The translations under genes were made by a program, and so were the position numbers. This document shows, piece by piece, positions 11,438 through 21,336 of a stretch of 64,000 nucleotides of DNA. The first letter of the stretch is position 1. Each line of letters opens with the position of its first letter. This DNA is from Deltaproteobacteria bacterium (GTDB lineage Bacteria; Myxococcota_A; UBA9160; UBA4427), in assembly GCA_016713665.1 (NCBI GenBank), contig JADJOR010000002.1:496001-560000 (forward strand), read 5' to 3'. Under the pieces are notes generated by a model. The model saw only the letters and a list, made by a program, of their open reading frames with translations. It was not told the origin of the DNA and searched no databases.

Positions 11438-12271
11438 CTAGAAGCTCGCCGTTCCATCCAGCGGGCTCGAGGCCGAGGCATACAGGCGCTTCGGCATGCG
11501 GCCCGCTTCGTAGGCAAGGCGACCGGCTTCGACGGCCATGCGCATGGCGATCGCCATCTTGATCGGGTCCTTCGCCTGGGCGATCGCCGTGTTCATGAGC
11601 AGCGCCGTCGCCCCGAGCTCCATCGCGATCGCCGCGTCGCTCGCCGTCCCGACGCCGGCGTCGACGATGACCGGGACCTCGACGGTCTCGAGGATGATGC
11701 GGAGGTTGGCGGGATTGCGGATGCCCATGCCCGAGCCGATCGGCGCCGCGAGCGGCATGACGGCGGGGCAGCCCATCGCGGCGAGGCGCTGGCAGGCGAC
11801 GGGATCGTCGGTGATGTAGGGCAGCACGGTGAAGCCGTCGGCGATCAGGATCTTCGCGGCCTCGAGGGTCGCGGGGACGTCGGGGAACAAGGTCCGCTCG
11901 TCGCCGATGACCTCGAGCTTGACGAGATCCGTGCCGAGCAGCTCGCGGCCGAGCTGGGCGGTCGTGACGGCGTCCTCGGCGGTGTAGCAGCCGGCCGTGT
12001 TGGGCAGGATCGTGAAGCGATCGGGCTTGATGACGTCGAGCAGCCGCGGGCCCTTCTGCGCGTCGAAGTTCACGCGCCGCAGCGCCACCGTCACCATCTC
12101 GGCCCCCGAGGCCTCGGCGCAGGCGAGGTTCTCCTCGAAGCTCGCGTACTTGCCGGTCCCGATGATCAGGCGCGAACGGAACTCGTATCGCCCGATCCGG
12201 AAGGCCGGGGCATCGCTCGTGCCCGTCGCGGCGCCTTCGTTCGAGCCCGACTTCGTCATGCTGGACGTCAT
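11438..12271 (-). CDS. thiG: Thiazole synthase ThiG
   Basis: A 277-residue TIM barrel with the ThiG core: [45 protein letters not shown], the [10 protein letters not shown] strand with the Schiff-base Lys, [28 protein letters not shown] and [19 protein letters not shown]. It makes the thiazole ring of thiamine from deoxyxylulose phosphate, dehydroglycine and the sulfur carried by Thi[10 protein letters not shown] ribosome site lies inside the end of thiS, just ahead of ATG 12271, so translation is likely coupled. The first 25 residues are an unconserved extension. Confidence 0.95.
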   Translation of the reverse strand: MTSSMTKSGSNEGAATGTSDAPAFRIGRYEFRSRLIIGTGKYASFEENLACAEASGAEMVTVALRRVNFDAQKGPRLLDVIKPDRFTILPNTAGCYTAEDAVTTAQLGRELLGTDLVKLEVIGDERTLFPDVPATLEAAKILIADGFTVLPYITDDPVACQRLAAMGCPAVMPLAAPIGSGMGIRNPANLRIILETVEVPVIVDAGVGTASDAAIAMELGATALLMNTAIAQAKDPIKMAIAMRMAVEAGRLAYEAGRMPKRLYASASSPLDGTASF

Positions 12272-12273
12272 GC

Positions 12274-12525
12274 CTAACCTCCTCCGACCGCCTCGAGAAT
12301 CTCGACCCGATCGCCCGCCCGGACCAGAGCCTCGGGATGCTGCGAGCGCGGCACGACGTTCCGATTGATCGAGACGGCCACCCGCTTGCCCCCCATCTCG
12401 AGGCGGGCGAGCAGCGCCGCCACCGTACAGGGCAGCGGCGCCACGACGTCGACGCCGTTCACGAGCAGCGAAGCCTCGGCCGGATGGGCCCGCCCGAGCT
12501 CGCCTTCCGTCGTTGCTTCACTCAA
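12274..12525 (-). CDS. thiS: Sulfur carrier protein ThiS
   Basis: A small ubiquitin-like protein. The fold is visible as [35 protein letters not shown] and [12 protein letters not shown]; the terminal Gly-Gly is where ThiF-type enzymes attach sulfur. No ATG or GTG lies ahead of the first strand, so TTG 12525 is the best start (84 residues with a 17-residue extension). A later in-frame GTG would delete the first strand. It begins the thiS-thiG-thiE run, divergent from alr by 147 bp. Confidence 0.85.
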   Translation of the reverse strand: MSEATTEGELGRAHPAEASLLVNGVDVVAPLPCTVAALLARLEMGGKRVAVSINRNVVPRSQHPEALVRAGDRVEILEAVGGG

Positions 12526-12672
12526 GGGAGTCCGATCCCCGGCTCGCGCCGTCCAGATGCGGCGAACATACCGGAGGCGGCGCGGGGCCGCCGCGCAGCG
12601 AAAGCGCGCGTGCATTCGGTAGCCTACGCGCCGCGTCGCAGGGGATATGCTCCCGCGGCGAGGAGGACATGG

Positions 12673-13917
12673 ATGCGCGAAGCCGCCGAGGAGCGCCCCG
12701 CCTGGGCCTGGATCGACCTCGCGGCGCTCCGCCACAACGCGCGCCGCGCGCTCGCCTTCGCCGGGGGCCGGGCGGTGATCGCGGTCGTGAAGGCGGATGC
12801 CTATGGCCATGGCGCCGAGCCTGTCGCGCGCACGCTCCTGCAGGAGGGCATCACGCGTCTCGTCGTCGTCAGCGTCGCCGAGGGCGCCGGTCTGCGGCGG
12901 GCCGGCATCGTCGCGCCGATCCTCCTGCTCGGGGGCCTCGACGACGTCGCCGCGGCCGAGCGCGCCGTCAAATGGGGTCTCACCCCGGTCCTCCACGGCG
13001 AGCGCGGCTTCGAGCTCGCCCGCCGCTTCGGTCGCAGCGAGTCGCCGCTCACGGTCGAGGTCGAGGTCGATACGGGCATGCGACGCATGGGCGTCGCCCG
13101 GGAGGCCGCCGCGGGGCTGCTGGCGAAGCTGCGAGCGACCCCCCAGCTCAGCCTGAGCGGGATCTTCAGCCATCTCGCCTGCGCGGACGCGATTGATCCC
13201 GAGCCGTCCCGGGCCCAGTGGGCGGCCCTCGGGCGCGTCGTCGAGGAGCACGTCGCCCGGGGCGGCCATCGGCCCGGGGTCCACATGGCGAACTCCGCGG
13301 GTCTGATGCGGCTCCCCGAGCTCGAGGGGAAGGGGGCCGGCGAGGAGTCGGGGCGGGCGCCGGGGCCGCTGCTCGTGACCCAGGCGGTGCGCCCGGGACT
13401 GATGTTGTTCGGGGTCTCGCCCTTCATGGGGCCGGGCTCGGTCCTCGGCCGGGACGCCCGGGCGCTCGAGCTCGAGCCCGTGATGACGCTGGCGGCCCGG
13501 GTCGTCGCGATCCGGCGGGTCGCGAAGGGCGACGCGGTCGGATACGGGGCGACCTGGCGGGCCTCGCGGGCGACGACGGTGGCCACGCTGCCCCTGGGAT
13601 ACGCCGACGGGATTCCCCGAGCGGCAGCGACCGGCGGGGGCCGAGTCCACCTCGCCGGCGCCCTGCGGCCGATCGTCGGCCGGGTCTCGATGGACTACGT
13701 GGGCGTCGACGTCGGTGACGCCCCGGTCGAGGTCGGCGAGCTGGCCACCGTCTTCGGCCGGACGCCGGAGGGCGGGCTCGTCCCGGTCGAGGACTTCGCC
13801 GCCGCGGCCGGCACGCTGGGCTACGAGATCCTCGTCGGCGTGGGTGCGCGGGTCCCGCGCCGCTACGGCGAAGGGGCCCCGCCGGAGGAGCGCCGCCCCT
13901 TCGATCGCGCGGTTTGA
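12673..13917 (+). CDS. alr: Alanine racemase
   Basis: A 414-residue PLP enzyme that interconverts L- and D-alanine for peptidoglycan. The PLP lysine is K40 in the VVKADAYGHG motif and the second base is Y291 in VGYGATWRAS. VDTGMRRMGV and VGRVSMDYVGVDV are also typical. ATG 12673 sits six bases after a perfect AGGAGG; another ATG at 12669 is out of frame. A Gly/Glu insert lies near residues 218-232. The stop codon overlaps the -35 of the purH promoter, so the downstream gene is separately expressed. Confidence 0.95.
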   Translation: MREAAEERPAWAWIDLAALRHNARRALAFAGGRAVIAVVKADAYGHGAEPVARTLLQEGITRLVVVSVAEGAGLRRAGIVAPILLLGGLDDVAAAERAVKWGLTPVLHGERGFELARRFGRSESPLTVEVEVDTGMRRMGVAREAAAGLLAKLRATPQLSLSGIFSHLACADAIDPEPSRAQWAALGRVVEEHVARGGHRPGVHMANSAGLMRLPELEGKGAGEESGRAPGPLLVTQAVRPGLMLFGVSPFMGPGSVLGRDARALELEPVMTLAARVVAIRRVAKGDAVGYGATWRASRATTVATLPLGYADGIPRAAATGGGRVHLAGALRPIVGRVSMDYVGVDVGDAPVEVGELATVFGRTPEGGLVPVEDFAAAAGTLGYEILVGVGARVPRRYGEGAPPEERRPFDRAV

Positions 13918-13942
13918 CGACGCGCTGCGGCGCGGGTACAAA
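13914..13942 (+). promoter_or_regulatory. Sigma-70-type promoter for purH-purD
   Basis: TTGACG at 13914-13919 and TACAAA at 13937-13942 are separated by exactly 17 bp. The -35 overlaps the alr TGA. It precedes a leader of about 190 nt before the purH start. Read from consensus match and spacing only. Confidence 0.55.
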
Positions 13943-14139
13943 GAGCCAGCCCCCAGAATCCCCGAACAGGATCCGCGTCCGACGTGCGTGCGACGACCCG
14001 AAGCGCCCGCTGGCCGAGAGGCTCGCAGGCGGACGGCGGAGGGTCGTTCGCGGGTGTCTCGCGGGTGTCTGTGCGGGCGTCGTGGAGTCGTGCGAACGGG
14101 CGTTGCCCCGGGCGAGCGCGGCAGCAGGAGGAAGATCTC

Positions 14140-15795
14140 GTGGCCTCACATGGACCTTCGTCCGGCCGGATCGCGAACGATCCCGCCTACGATGCGGCGC
14201 GCGGTGTCCGCAAGATCGCGCGGGCGCTGCTCTCGGTCTCGGACAAGGCGGGGCTCGTCGAGCTCGCGAAGGAGCTCAGCGGGCTCGGCGTCGAGCTGAT
14301 CGCCTCCGGCGGGACGGCGACGGCGATCCGCGACGCGGGGCTCCCGGTCCTCGACGTGGCCGAGCTCACGCAGAGCCCGGAGATGCTGGGCGGCCGGGTC
14401 AAGACGCTCCATCCGAAGATCCACGGCGGCATCCTCGCCCGCCGCAACCTCGAGGATGATCGCGCCGACCTCGCGCAGCACGCGATCGGCGAGATCGATC
14501 TCGTCGTCTGCAATCTCTATCCCTTCGAGGCGACGGTCTCGCGGCCCGGTGTGACCCGAGCGCAGGCGGTCGAGAACATCGACATCGGCGGTCCCTCGAT
14601 GATCCGCTCGGCGGCGAAGAACCATGCCTTCGTCGCGGTCGCCTGTGATCCCGCGGACTACGCGTCGCTCGTGACCGAGCTCCGGGAGAAAGGCGGCTTG
14701 TCCGATGCCACTCGGCGCCGGCTCGCGCTCAAGGCCTTCGGTCATACGTCGGCCTACGACGCAGCGATCTTCCAGTGGCTGACGGAGAACGATCCGGAGA
14801 TCCAGGCCCCGACCTTTCCGGACCGGCTCTTCATCTCGCTCGAGAAGGCCGAGACGCTCCGCTACGGCGAGAACCCGCATCAGCAGGCCGCGCTCTACGG
14901 CCGCTTCTCGGAGATCGCCGAGCTGCTCCACGGCAAGGAGCTCTCGTACAACAACCTGATCGATGCCCAGGCGGCGCTCGCGCTGATCGTCGACTTCATG
15001 CCCGCCGGCGCGACGCGCGGGCCGGGTGCGCACGCGCCCGGCGAGCTCGCCGTCGTCGCGATCCTGAAGCACAACACGCCCTGCGGCGTCGGCGCCGGCG
15101 CGACCCCGCTCGAGGCCTACGAGCGCGCCTTCGAGACCGATCCCGAGTCGCCCTTCGGCGGCATCATCGTCTCGAATCGCCCCTTCGATCTCGCCCTCGC
15201 CGCCAAGGTCGACGAGATCTTCACCGAGGTCCTGATCGCCCCCGGCTTCAGCGACGAGGCCCTCGCGCTGCTCAAGAAGAAGAAGAATCGCCGACTCCTG
15301 CGCTTCGACCGCGACAGGATCGACGCGGGCCAGCTCGAGCTGCGGCGGGTCTTCGGCGGTCTGCTGGTCCAACAGGCGGATCCGGCGCCCGACGAGGTCG
15401 CCGTCGCCCGCCTCGCGACGAAGCAGGCGCCGAGCGACGCCCAGCGCCGGGCCCTCGAGTTCGCCTGGCGCGTGGTCAAGCACGTGAAGAGCAATGCGAT
15501 CGTCTTCGCGGCCGAGAACCGGACGCTCGCGATCGGCGGCGGCGCGACCTCGCGGGTCGACGCCGTGCATGCGGCGGCGGCGAAGGCGGCGCGGGTCGGG
15601 ATCTCGCTCGCGGGGTCGGTGCTCGCGAGCGACGCCTTCTTTCCGTTTCCGGACGGACTCGAGACGGCGATCGCGGCAGGGGCCGTCGCGGTCGTCCAGC
15701 CCGGCGGCTCGACCCGGGACGAGGAAGTCATCGCCGCCGCGGATCGACTCGGCATTCCGATGCTGCTGACGGGAACGCGGCACTTCCGTCATTAG
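14140..15795 (+). CDS. purH: Bifunctional AICAR transformylase/IMP cyclohydrolase
   Basis: A 551-residue enzyme doing the last two steps of IMP synthesis. The N-terminal methylglyoxal-synthase-like cyclohydrolase domain has [36 protein letters not shown] and [16 protein letters not shown]. The transformylase domain has [43 protein letters not shown] and [11 protein letters not shown] 14140 is chosen because AGGAGG lies eight bases upstream and the open frame before it is unconserved. purD follows after 69 bp. Confidence 0.96.
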   Translation: MASHGPSSGRIANDPAYDAARGVRKIARALLSVSDKAGLVELAKELSGLGVELIASGGTATAIRDAGLPVLDVAELTQSPEMLGGRVKTLHPKIHGGILARRNLEDDRADLAQHAIGEIDLVVCNLYPFEATVSRPGVTRAQAVENIDIGGPSMIRSAAKNHAFVAVACDPADYASLVTELREKGGLSDATRRRLALKAFGHTSAYDAAIFQWLTENDPEIQAPTFPDRLFISLEKAETLRYGENPHQQAALYGRFSEIAELLHGKELSYNNLIDAQAALALIVDFMPAGATRGPGAHAPGELAVVAILKHNTPCGVGAGATPLEAYERAFETDPESPFGGIIVSNRPFDLALAAKVDEIFTEVLIAPGFSDEALALLKKKKNRRLLRFDRDRIDAGQLELRRVFGGLLVQQADPAPDEVAVARLATKQAPSDAQRRALEFAWRVVKHVKSNAIVFAAENRTLAIGGGATSRVDAVHAAAAKAARVGISLAGSVLASDAFFPFPDGLETAIAAGAVAVVQPGGSTRDEEVIAAADRLGIPMLLTGTRHFRH

Positions 15796-15864
15796 GCGGA
15801 ATCGCTGCCGGCCACAGTCGCCAATCGGCACTTCCGCCGGACGCGGGCGGGGGAGGGGCGCTTC

Positions 15865-17175
15865 GTGAAGGTTCTCGTGATCGGCAGCGGCGGACGGGAG
15901 CATGCGCTCGCCTGGAAGCTCGCGCGCAGCCCGCGGATCTCGGGGCTCCACGCCGCGCCGGGCAGCGCCGGCATGGCCGAGCTCGCGGTCTGCCATCCCG
16001 AGACGAAGGCCGGCGACATCCCGGGGATCGTCGCCCTCGCGCGCCGCGAGGCAATCGAGCTCGTCGTCGTCGGCCCCGAGGATCCGCTGACCGCGGGCCT
16101 CGCCGACCGTCTGCGCGAGGCGGGCATCGCGACCTTCGGCCCCTCGGCGGAGGCGGCCCAGCTCGAGGGCAGCAAGGCCTTCGCGAAGGCCTTCATGGCG
16201 CGCCACGGCATCCCGACCGCGGGCTACGCCGTCTTCGACGATCCCGCCGCGGCCCACGCCCACGTCGATGCGATCGCGCGGCCCTGCGTCGTCAAGGCCG
16301 ACGGGCTCGCCGCCGGCAAGGGCGTCGCGATGTGTGCGACCGCTTCGGACGCCCATGTCGCGATCGACGAGATGATGGCCGCCCGCCGCTTCGGCGACGC
16401 AGGGCGGCGCGTCGTGATCGAGGAGTGGCTGCAGGGCGAAGAGGTCTCCTACTACGCGATCACCGACGGCGTACGCATCGTGACCCTCGCCGCCGCCCAG
16501 GACCACAAGCGCGTCGGCGACGGCGACCAGGGCGAGAATACCGGCGGGATGGGCGCCTACTCTCCGGCGCCGGTCGTGACCGAAGCGGTCGAGAAGAAGA
16601 TCCTCGAGCGCATCGTCCATCCGACGATCCGCGGCATGGCGCGCGACGGGCATCCGTACCAGGGCGTGCTCTTCGTCGGGCTCATGATCGACGCGGAGGG
16701 CGAGCCCTTCGTGATCGAGTTCAACGTGCGCTTCGGGGATCCGGAGACGCAGCCGCTGATGGTGCGCATGACGAGCGACCTGCTGCCCGTGCTCGCCGCG
16801 GCGGCGAAGGGCGCGCTCGCCCCCGACACGGCGATCGAGTGGGGCGAGGCGGCCGTCTGTGTCGTGCTGGCCTCGGGCGGCTATCCCCGGGACTACGCCA
16901 CGGGCAAGCGGATCGAGGGGCTCGAGGCGCTCGCCCGCGAGGCCGCGGCCGCCGGGGGCGTCGACGCGGGATCCCTCGTGGTCTTCCACGCCGGGACGCG
17001 GCGGACCGCCGACGGCCAGGCCTTCGAGACCGCCGGCGGCCGCGTCCTCGGGATCACCGCCCGCGGAAGCTCCGTCGCCGAAGCCGTCGAGCGTGCCTAT
17101 CGCGCCGTCGGTCGGGTCCGCTTCGAGGGCATGCACTACCGGCGCGACATCGCGGCGAGGGCGCTGTCGCGTTAG
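15865..17175 (+). CDS. purD: Phosphoribosylamine-glycine ligase (GARS)
   Basis: A 436-residue ATP-grasp ligase that joins glycine to phosphoribosylamine, step two of purine synthesis. Motifs: [68 protein letters not shown] and [17 protein letters not shown] 15865 has a GGGAGGGG ribosome site upstream. It forms a unit with purH and has the usual length for the family. Confidence 0.96.
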   Translation: MKVLVIGSGGREHALAWKLARSPRISGLHAAPGSAGMAELAVCHPETKAGDIPGIVALARREAIELVVVGPEDPLTAGLADRLREAGIATFGPSAEAAQLEGSKAFAKAFMARHGIPTAGYAVFDDPAAAHAHVDAIARPCVVKADGLAAGKGVAMCATASDAHVAIDEMMAARRFGDAGRRVVIEEWLQGEEVSYYAITDGVRIVTLAAAQDHKRVGDGDQGENTGGMGAYSPAPVVTEAVEKKILERIVHPTIRGMARDGHPYQGVLFVGLMIDAEGEPFVIEFNVRFGDPETQPLMVRMTSDLLPVLAAAAKGALAPDTAIEWGEAAVCVVLASGGYPRDYATGKRIEGLEALAREAAAAGGVDAGSLVVFHAGTRRTADGQAFETAGGRVLGITARGSSVAEAVERAYRAVGRVRFEGMHYRRDIAARALSR

Positions 17176-17256
17176 GCATGCGGGGACGCCGGGCGAGCCG
17201 ATGCGCCCGTCGCCGACCCGCTCTGGATCGTTCGAGGTCGAGGAGAATCGCTGAAG

Positions 17257-18543
17257 ATGACCGTTGCCCGCCCGTTCCGAGCCGTTCGCTACGACACCCG
17301 ACGTGTCGAGCTGTCCGCCGTGATGGTGCCTCCGTATGACGTGATCGCCGCGGACGAGCGCGCCGGCTTCTTCGACCGCGATCCCCACAACGCGATCCGC
17401 TTCGAGCTGACCCGCGAGGTCGCGGAGGAGGCGGCGGCCGACTACGGCTGGATCCGCGGGACCTTCGACGCCTGGCGCGCGGAAGGCGTGCTCGTCCAGG
17501 ACGGCGAGCCCGGCTACTACGTCATGGGCCAGCGCTACGTCGCTCCGTCGGGCGAGACCCTCGAGCGGATCGGCTTCTTCGCCGAGCTCGCGCTCGAGGA
17601 GTACGACGCCCGCGTCGTGCGCCCCCACGAGCGCACGCTCGCGGGGCCGAAGGCCGATCGCCTGAAGCTCCTGCGCGCCGCCGAAGCGAATCTCTCGTCC
17701 GTGTTTCTGCTCTACGAAGACCCGCAGGACGAGCTCGGCGCGCTGCTGGTCGCGGCCTTCGAGCAGGCCCCGATCGGGACGGCGCGCGACAACGCCGGTG
17801 TCGAATACCGCCTCGCGCGGATCGTCGCGCCGGCAGCGATCGCGAAGATCCAGGGCTTCCTCGCCGCGCGCCCCACCGTGATCGCCGACGGCCACCATCG
17901 CTACGAGACCGCCCTCGAATACCGCCGCGAGATGCGCGCACGCGAAGGCGACCGCGCCGACGCCCCGTGGCAATCGACGATCGCCTACTTCGCGAACGCC
18001 TACGCCCGCGGCAGTCTGCTGCTCCCGATCCACCGCGTCGTCGCGAAGCTCCCGGCGCCGAGCGAGGAGGCTTGGCGCAAGCGGCTGCCCGACTGGCAGG
18101 TGACGCGGCTCCCGCGGATCGACCCCGATCGGATCGACGCCTATCTCGCTGAGCATCTCGCCCCGCACGCGGCGCATCCCGCCTTCGTGGCGGAGTCCGC
18201 GAACGGCGATCCGCTGCTGATCCACCGCGCGGTCGCTCTCGGCGAGTCGCTCATGGTCCGCATTCTCGAAAGCGAGATTCTCGGCGCCGTCTTCGGCCTC
18301 GATCCGACCGCCATCCGCGACGGCGCCGTCTCGTTTCCAAAGAGCGCGAAGCGCGCCGCGCAGTCGGTCCGGGACGGGGAGGGCACCGTCGCGCTCTACC
18401 TGAATCCGCTCTCGCCCGAGGCGGTCTTCCGGGCCACGGCGAAGGGCGACGTGATGCCGCAGAAGTCGACCTTCTTCTATCCCAAGGTCCCGACCGGCAT
18501 GGTCTTCCGGGACCACCGCGCCGCGGCGGATCGATCCGCGTGA
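17257..18543 (+). CDS. DUF1015 family protein
   Basis: A 428-residue cytosolic protein matching the DUF1015 family in length and signature blocks: AVMVPPYDVIAADERAGF near the start, RVVRPHERTLAGPKADRL, NLSSVFLLYEDP, and VIADGHHRYETALEYRREM in the middle. The biochemical role is not established to my knowledge, so none is assigned. ATG 17257 has no strong Shine-Dalgarno sequence. The stop overlaps the start of the DciA-like gene by four bases (GTGA). Confidence 0.85.
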   Translation: MTVARPFRAVRYDTRRVELSAVMVPPYDVIAADERAGFFDRDPHNAIRFELTREVAEEAAADYGWIRGTFDAWRAEGVLVQDGEPGYYVMGQRYVAPSGETLERIGFFAELALEEYDARVVRPHERTLAGPKADRLKLLRAAEANLSSVFLLYEDPQDELGALLVAAFEQAPIGTARDNAGVEYRLARIVAPAAIAKIQGFLAARPTVIADGHHRYETALEYRREMRAREGDRADAPWQSTIAYFANAYARGSLLLPIHRVVAKLPAPSEEAWRKRLPDWQVTRLPRIDPDRIDAYLAEHLAPHAAHPAFVAESANGDPLLIHRAVALGESLMVRILESEILGAVFGLDPTAIRDGAVSFPKSAKRAAQSVRDGEGTVALYLNPLSPEAVFRATAKGDVMPQKSTFFYPKVPTGMVFRDHRAAADRSA

Positions 18544-18872
18544 GCGCCCGTCCGCCCCGACGCGTGGGCCGCCCGACGGCCTTCGCCGACGCGGTCGGCC
18601 GCGTGCTCGGGGAGCTCGGCCTCGATTCCGTCGCGAAGGCCCATCGGATCGGCCAGGTCTGGCCGGCCGTCGTCGGCGAGGCGGTGGCGGCCCATTGCCG
18701 GCCGGTCGCCCTGCGCGGCGAGGTCCTCGAGCTGACCGTCGACAGCCCCGTCTGGTCGCAGCAGCTCCAGATGCGCAAGCCCGAGATCCTCGCGGCGCTC
18801 GCGCGCGAGCTCGGAAGCGACGCGCCCCGCGAGCTGCGCTTCCAGGTCGGCTATGTTCGGCGCCGCCCGTGA
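18540..18872 (+). CDS. DUF721 / DciA-like protein
   Basis: A 110-residue protein of the DUF721 family: IGQVWPAVVGEAVAAHCRPVALRGEVLELTVDSPVWSQQL is the diagnostic core, a small KH-like fold. DciA members help load the replicative helicase DnaB in bacteria that lack DnaC. Whether this member does so is inferred from the family. The GTG start overlaps the DUF1015 stop. The C-terminal disordered extension of long DciA proteins is missing, so this is a core-only form. Confidence 0.75.
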   Translation: MSARPPRRVGRPTAFADAVGRVLGELGLDSVAKAHRIGQVWPAVVGEAVAAHCRPVALRGEVLELTVDSPVWSQQLQMRKPEILAALARELGSDAPRELRFQVGYVRRRP

Positions 18873-18963
18873 CCCGGGCGGATCCGGACCGACTGCGTTC
18901 GGACCGACGGAGCGGGCGCGTCACGCGGCGCAGTCGGGTAGCCAGGAGGGTGGGGAGAACCGC

Positions 18964-19182
18964 ATGAGCACCGATCGGTCGAAGTCGATCCGGGCCGAAC
19001 GCGAGGCCGGGTCCGCCGCGGGTCGGCGGTGTGATCTGTGCGGAAAAGAGGTCGCTTCGGTCCGGCGGGTCGCCCTCGACCGGGAGTACGACCGGCTCCA
19101 GCTGGCCCACAAGGAGCTCTACGCCTGTGAGCCCTGCTTCGAGGCGAAGGAGCGGAAGCGGCTGGGCCTGAACCGGCGCTGA
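18964..19182 (+). CDS. Small four-cysteine zinc-ribbon protein, unknown function
   Basis: A 72-residue, highly charged protein with two CxxC pairs (C23/C26 in CDLCGK, C55/C58 in ACEPCFEAKERKR) separated by 28 residues, the geometry of a zinc ribbon. A GGTGGGGAG stretch precedes ATG 18964. Codon bias matches its neighbours and it sits between a DciA-like gene and the rpsP operon promoter, on the same strand. A nucleic-acid or ribosome-associated role would fit the basic C-terminus but is only a guess. I do not recognise the family. Confidence 0.6.
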   Translation: MSTDRSKSIRAEREAGSAAGRRCDLCGKEVASVRRVALDREYDRLQLAHKELYACEPCFEAKERKRLGLNRR

Positions 19183-19207
19183 GAGCCGGTCGGGAAGCCT
19201 CCGGCGG

Positions 19208-19236
19208 TTGACCCGGGGCGGCGTTTTTCCTAATGT
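19208..19236 (+). promoter_or_regulatory. Sigma-70-type promoter of the rpsP operon
   Basis: TTGACC at 19208-19213 and TAATGT at 19231-19236 with a 17-bp spacer, the best core promoter match I found in the window. The spacer has a T-rich run next to the -10. A leader of about 165 nt separates it from rpsP, long enough for regulation, though I see no known ribosomal leader motif in it. Confidence 0.65.
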
Positions 19237-19408
19237 GCGCGCCTGCTTGGAAGCGGGCTCGCAGAGAAGTCCTGTGTGCCCGAAGCCGGCGGCCAGGTGC
19301 CCGGCGAATGCGCGAATCCCGGCAAGTTCCAGAATTCCGGTGTCGCTGAGCGTCCCGGCGAAGCTCAACGGCCCGGCGTGGCAAGTGTCCCGAGAGGAAT
19401 CGAACGAG

Positions 19409-19669
19409 ATGGTCAAGATCCGGATGATGCGCATGGGCTCGAACAACAATCCCTTCTATCGCGTGATCGCGATCGACGAGCGCAAGCCGCGCAACGGACG
19501 TCCCCTCGAGTTCCTCGGGACCTACGACCCGACCAGCAATCCGCCCGCGCTGAAGCTCGACCTCGAGAGCATCGACGGCTGGCTCGCCAAGGGCGCCCAG
19601 CTCTCCTCCACGGTCGGAAGCCTCGTGCGCAAGCTGCGACGCGGCGCGGGAGCGACGGCGAATGGCTGA
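19409..19669 (+). CDS. rpsP: Small ribosomal subunit protein bS16
   Basis: An 86-residue protein with the bS16 core: VKIRMMRMGSNNNPFYRV, AIDERKPRNGRPLEFLGTYDP and LDLESIDGWLAKGAQLSSTV. It binds 16S rRNA during 30S assembly. ATG 19409 follows a GAGAGGAA ribosome site; the frame before it is unconserved. First gene of rpsP-khpA-rimM-trmD-rplS, a widely conserved order, here without ffh ahead of it. Confidence 0.96.
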   Translation: MVKIRMMRMGSNNNPFYRVIAIDERKPRNGRPLEFLGTYDPTSNPPALKLDLESIDGWLAKGAQLSSTVGSLVRKLRRGAGATANG

Positions 19670-19901
19670 GCGAGGACGTGATTCGGCGGAGCTGGTGTCC
19701 TATCTCGCGAAGGCGCTCGTGTCCGAGCCGAACGAGGTGGAAGTGGTCGTCGAAGAGGACGGCGAGCTGATCGAGCTCGAGACCGCCGACGACGATCGAG
19801 GTCGGGTGATCGGTCGCCAGGGCCGCGTCGCGAAGGCGCTGCGCGCCATCCTGAACGCCACGGCAGACGGCCAGGGCTCGCGCCTCGACATCGTCGACTG
19901 A
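19662..19901 (+). CDS. khpA: KH-domain RNA-binding protein KhpA
   Basis: A 79-residue single KH domain: LVSYLAKALVSEPNEVEV, then DRGRVIGRQGRVAKALRAIL containing the GxxG loop (GRQG). KhpA-type proteins bind RNA, often with KhpB. It starts eight bases inside the end of rpsP, so translation is probably coupled. Its place between rpsP and rimM is the usual one. Confidence 0.93.
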   Translation: MAERGRDSAELVSYLAKALVSEPNEVEVVVEEDGELIELETADDDRGRVIGRQGRVAKALRAILNATADGQGSRLDIVD

Positions 19902-19983
19902 GGTCGCGACGAACCGCCTCGCGCCCGGCAAACCGCGGTTCGCATGACGGACTCGCGGGCACCGCGCGTCGGCGGGGGCCTGC

Positions 19984-20532
19984 ATGACTTCCGATTCCAT
20001 CACTCCCGAACCCCGCATCGTGCTCGGAGAGATCGTCGGCGCCCATGGGCTGCGCGGCGAGGTCCGCGTGCGCGTGGCCGGTGATTCCGGCGAGAACCTG
20101 CTCGACGCCGAGACGCTCTGGCTCGGCCGCGGCATCGACGACGCCGCGGCGCGCCGCGTGGTCGTGCTCGGCGGCGGCCCGGGCCGGGGCGGCGAGCTGC
20201 GCCTGCGCCTCGAGGGCATCGAGGATCGGGATCGGGCCGAGTCGCTCAAGCGCCTCGTCGTGATGATGGACCGCGATGCGTTGCCGCCCCTGCCGAGCGG
20301 TGAGTACTACTGGCACGAGCTCGTCGGTTGCCGCGTCGAGTCCGAGGCGGGGGTCGCCGTCGGCGCGGTGCAGGAGATCTGGGAGACCGGAGCCCACGAC
20401 GTGCTCGTGATCCTCGACGAGCGGGGGGTCCGCCGGCTGGTGCCGACGGCGGCAGCGCTCATGAAATCCGTCGATCTCGAGCGCCGCCGGATCGTCGTCG
20501 CCGATCTGCCCGGCCTGCTCGATCCGGTTTGA
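19984..20532 (+). CDS. rimM: Ribosome maturation factor RimM
   Basis: A 182-residue two-domain protein: the N-terminal RimM barrel (LGEIVGAHGLRGEVRVRV, EGIEDRDRAESLKRL) and a C-terminal PRC barrel (YYWHELVGCRVESEAGVAVG, ETGAHDVLVIL, LVPTAAALMKSVDLERRRI). It helps mature the 30S head. It lies between khpA and trmD as in most bacteria. The ribosome site before ATG 19984 is weak (G-rich only). Confidence 0.95.
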   Translation: MTSDSITPEPRIVLGEIVGAHGLRGEVRVRVAGDSGENLLDAETLWLGRGIDDAAARRVVVLGGGPGRGGELRLRLEGIEDRDRAESLKRLVVMMDRDALPPLPSGEYYWHELVGCRVESEAGVAVGAVQEIWETGAHDVLVILDERGVRRLVPTAAALMKSVDLERRRIVVADLPGLLDPV

Positions 20533-20550
20533 TTCGAGAGCGCCCGCCCC

Positions 20551-21336
20551 ATGCAGATCGACGTCCTCACGATCTTCCCCGAGCTCTTCGGCCCCTTCTT
20601 CGAGACGGCCTTCGTCGCCCATGCCCGGCGCCAGGGTGCCCTCGTGGCCCGCACCCATGATCTCCGGGACTGGACCACCGATCGCCACCGCAAGGTGGAT
20701 GATGCGCCCTACGGCGGAGGGGCCGGCATGGTCATGACCCCCGAGCCCCTGGTCACGGCGATCGAAGCGCTCGCGGGGCCCAAGGGGCCCGGCCGCCGGG
20801 CGCGCGTCGTCTATCCATCGCCGCAGGGCGAACGCTTGACCCAGGCCGGGCTCGAGGTCCTGGCGGGGGAGTCCGCGCTCGTCTTCGTCTGCGGGCGCTA
20901 CGAGGGGGTCGACGAGCGGGTCCTCGAGCTGGCAGTCGACCTCGAGCTCTCGATCGGGGACTATGTGCTCTCCGGGGGCGAGCTGCCGGCCATGGTCGCG
21001 ATCGAGGGGCTGGTCCGGCTGTTGCCGGGGGTCCTCGGCAATCCCGAGTCCATCGAGACGGAATCTTTTCGGGGGGGCGCCCTTCTCGAAGGTCCGCACT
21101 ATACTCGGCCGCCGATTTACCGTGGCCTGTCGGTGCCCGAGGTGCTGCGTTCGGGCGACCATGCGGCGATCGCCGGATGGAGACGACAGCAGGCCGAGTC
21201 CCGGACTCGGACGCGACGACCCGACCTGATCGTCGGGGAGACGCGAGCAGAGGCGGCGACGACGGCGACGGCAGCGAAGAACGAAGCAAGAACAGCAGCG
21301 AAAGCAGCAGCGAAAAAAGCAGCGGAAGAGAATTGA
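20551..21336 (+). CDS. trmD: tRNA (guanine-37-N1)-methyltransferase TrmD, with a Lys/Ala-rich tail
   Basis: A 261-residue knotted methyltransferase that makes m1G37. Core motifs: MQIDVLTIFPELFGPFF, HRKVDDAPYGGGAGMVMTPEPL, VFVCGRYEGVDERV and LSIGDYVLSGGELPAMV. The final 30 or so residues, beyond RRPDLIVGETR, are a simple Ala/Lys/Thr-rich extension encoded by repetitive GCAGCGAA-like sequence; the catalytic protein normally ends near there. rplS follows after 139 bp that include a short AGAGCGCGC tandem repeat. Confidence 0.95.
   Translation: MQIDVLTIFPELFGPFFETAFVAHARRQGALVARTHDLRDWTTDRHRKVDDAPYGGGAGMVMTPEPLVTAIEALAGPKGPGRRARVVYPSPQGERLTQAGLEVLAGESALVFVCGRYEGVDERVLELAVDLELSIGDYVLSGGELPAMVAIEGLVRLLPGVLGNPESIETESFRGGALLEGPHYTRPPIYRGLSVPEVLRSGDHAAIAGWRRQQAESRTRTRRPDLIVGETRAEAATTATAAKNEARTAAKAAAKKAAEEN

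Noticed and set aside
12526..12672. TPP riboswitch ahead of thiS
   Set aside because: No CTGAGA or ACCCTTTGAACCTGAT-type elements on the minus strand. Only a GC-rich hairpin is present.
14146..19449. A 5.3-kb open frame on the minus strand
   Set aside because: It lies opposite purH, purD, the DUF1015 gene and others with clear motifs on the plus strand. High GC removes stop codons from antisense frames; its translation has no domain pattern.
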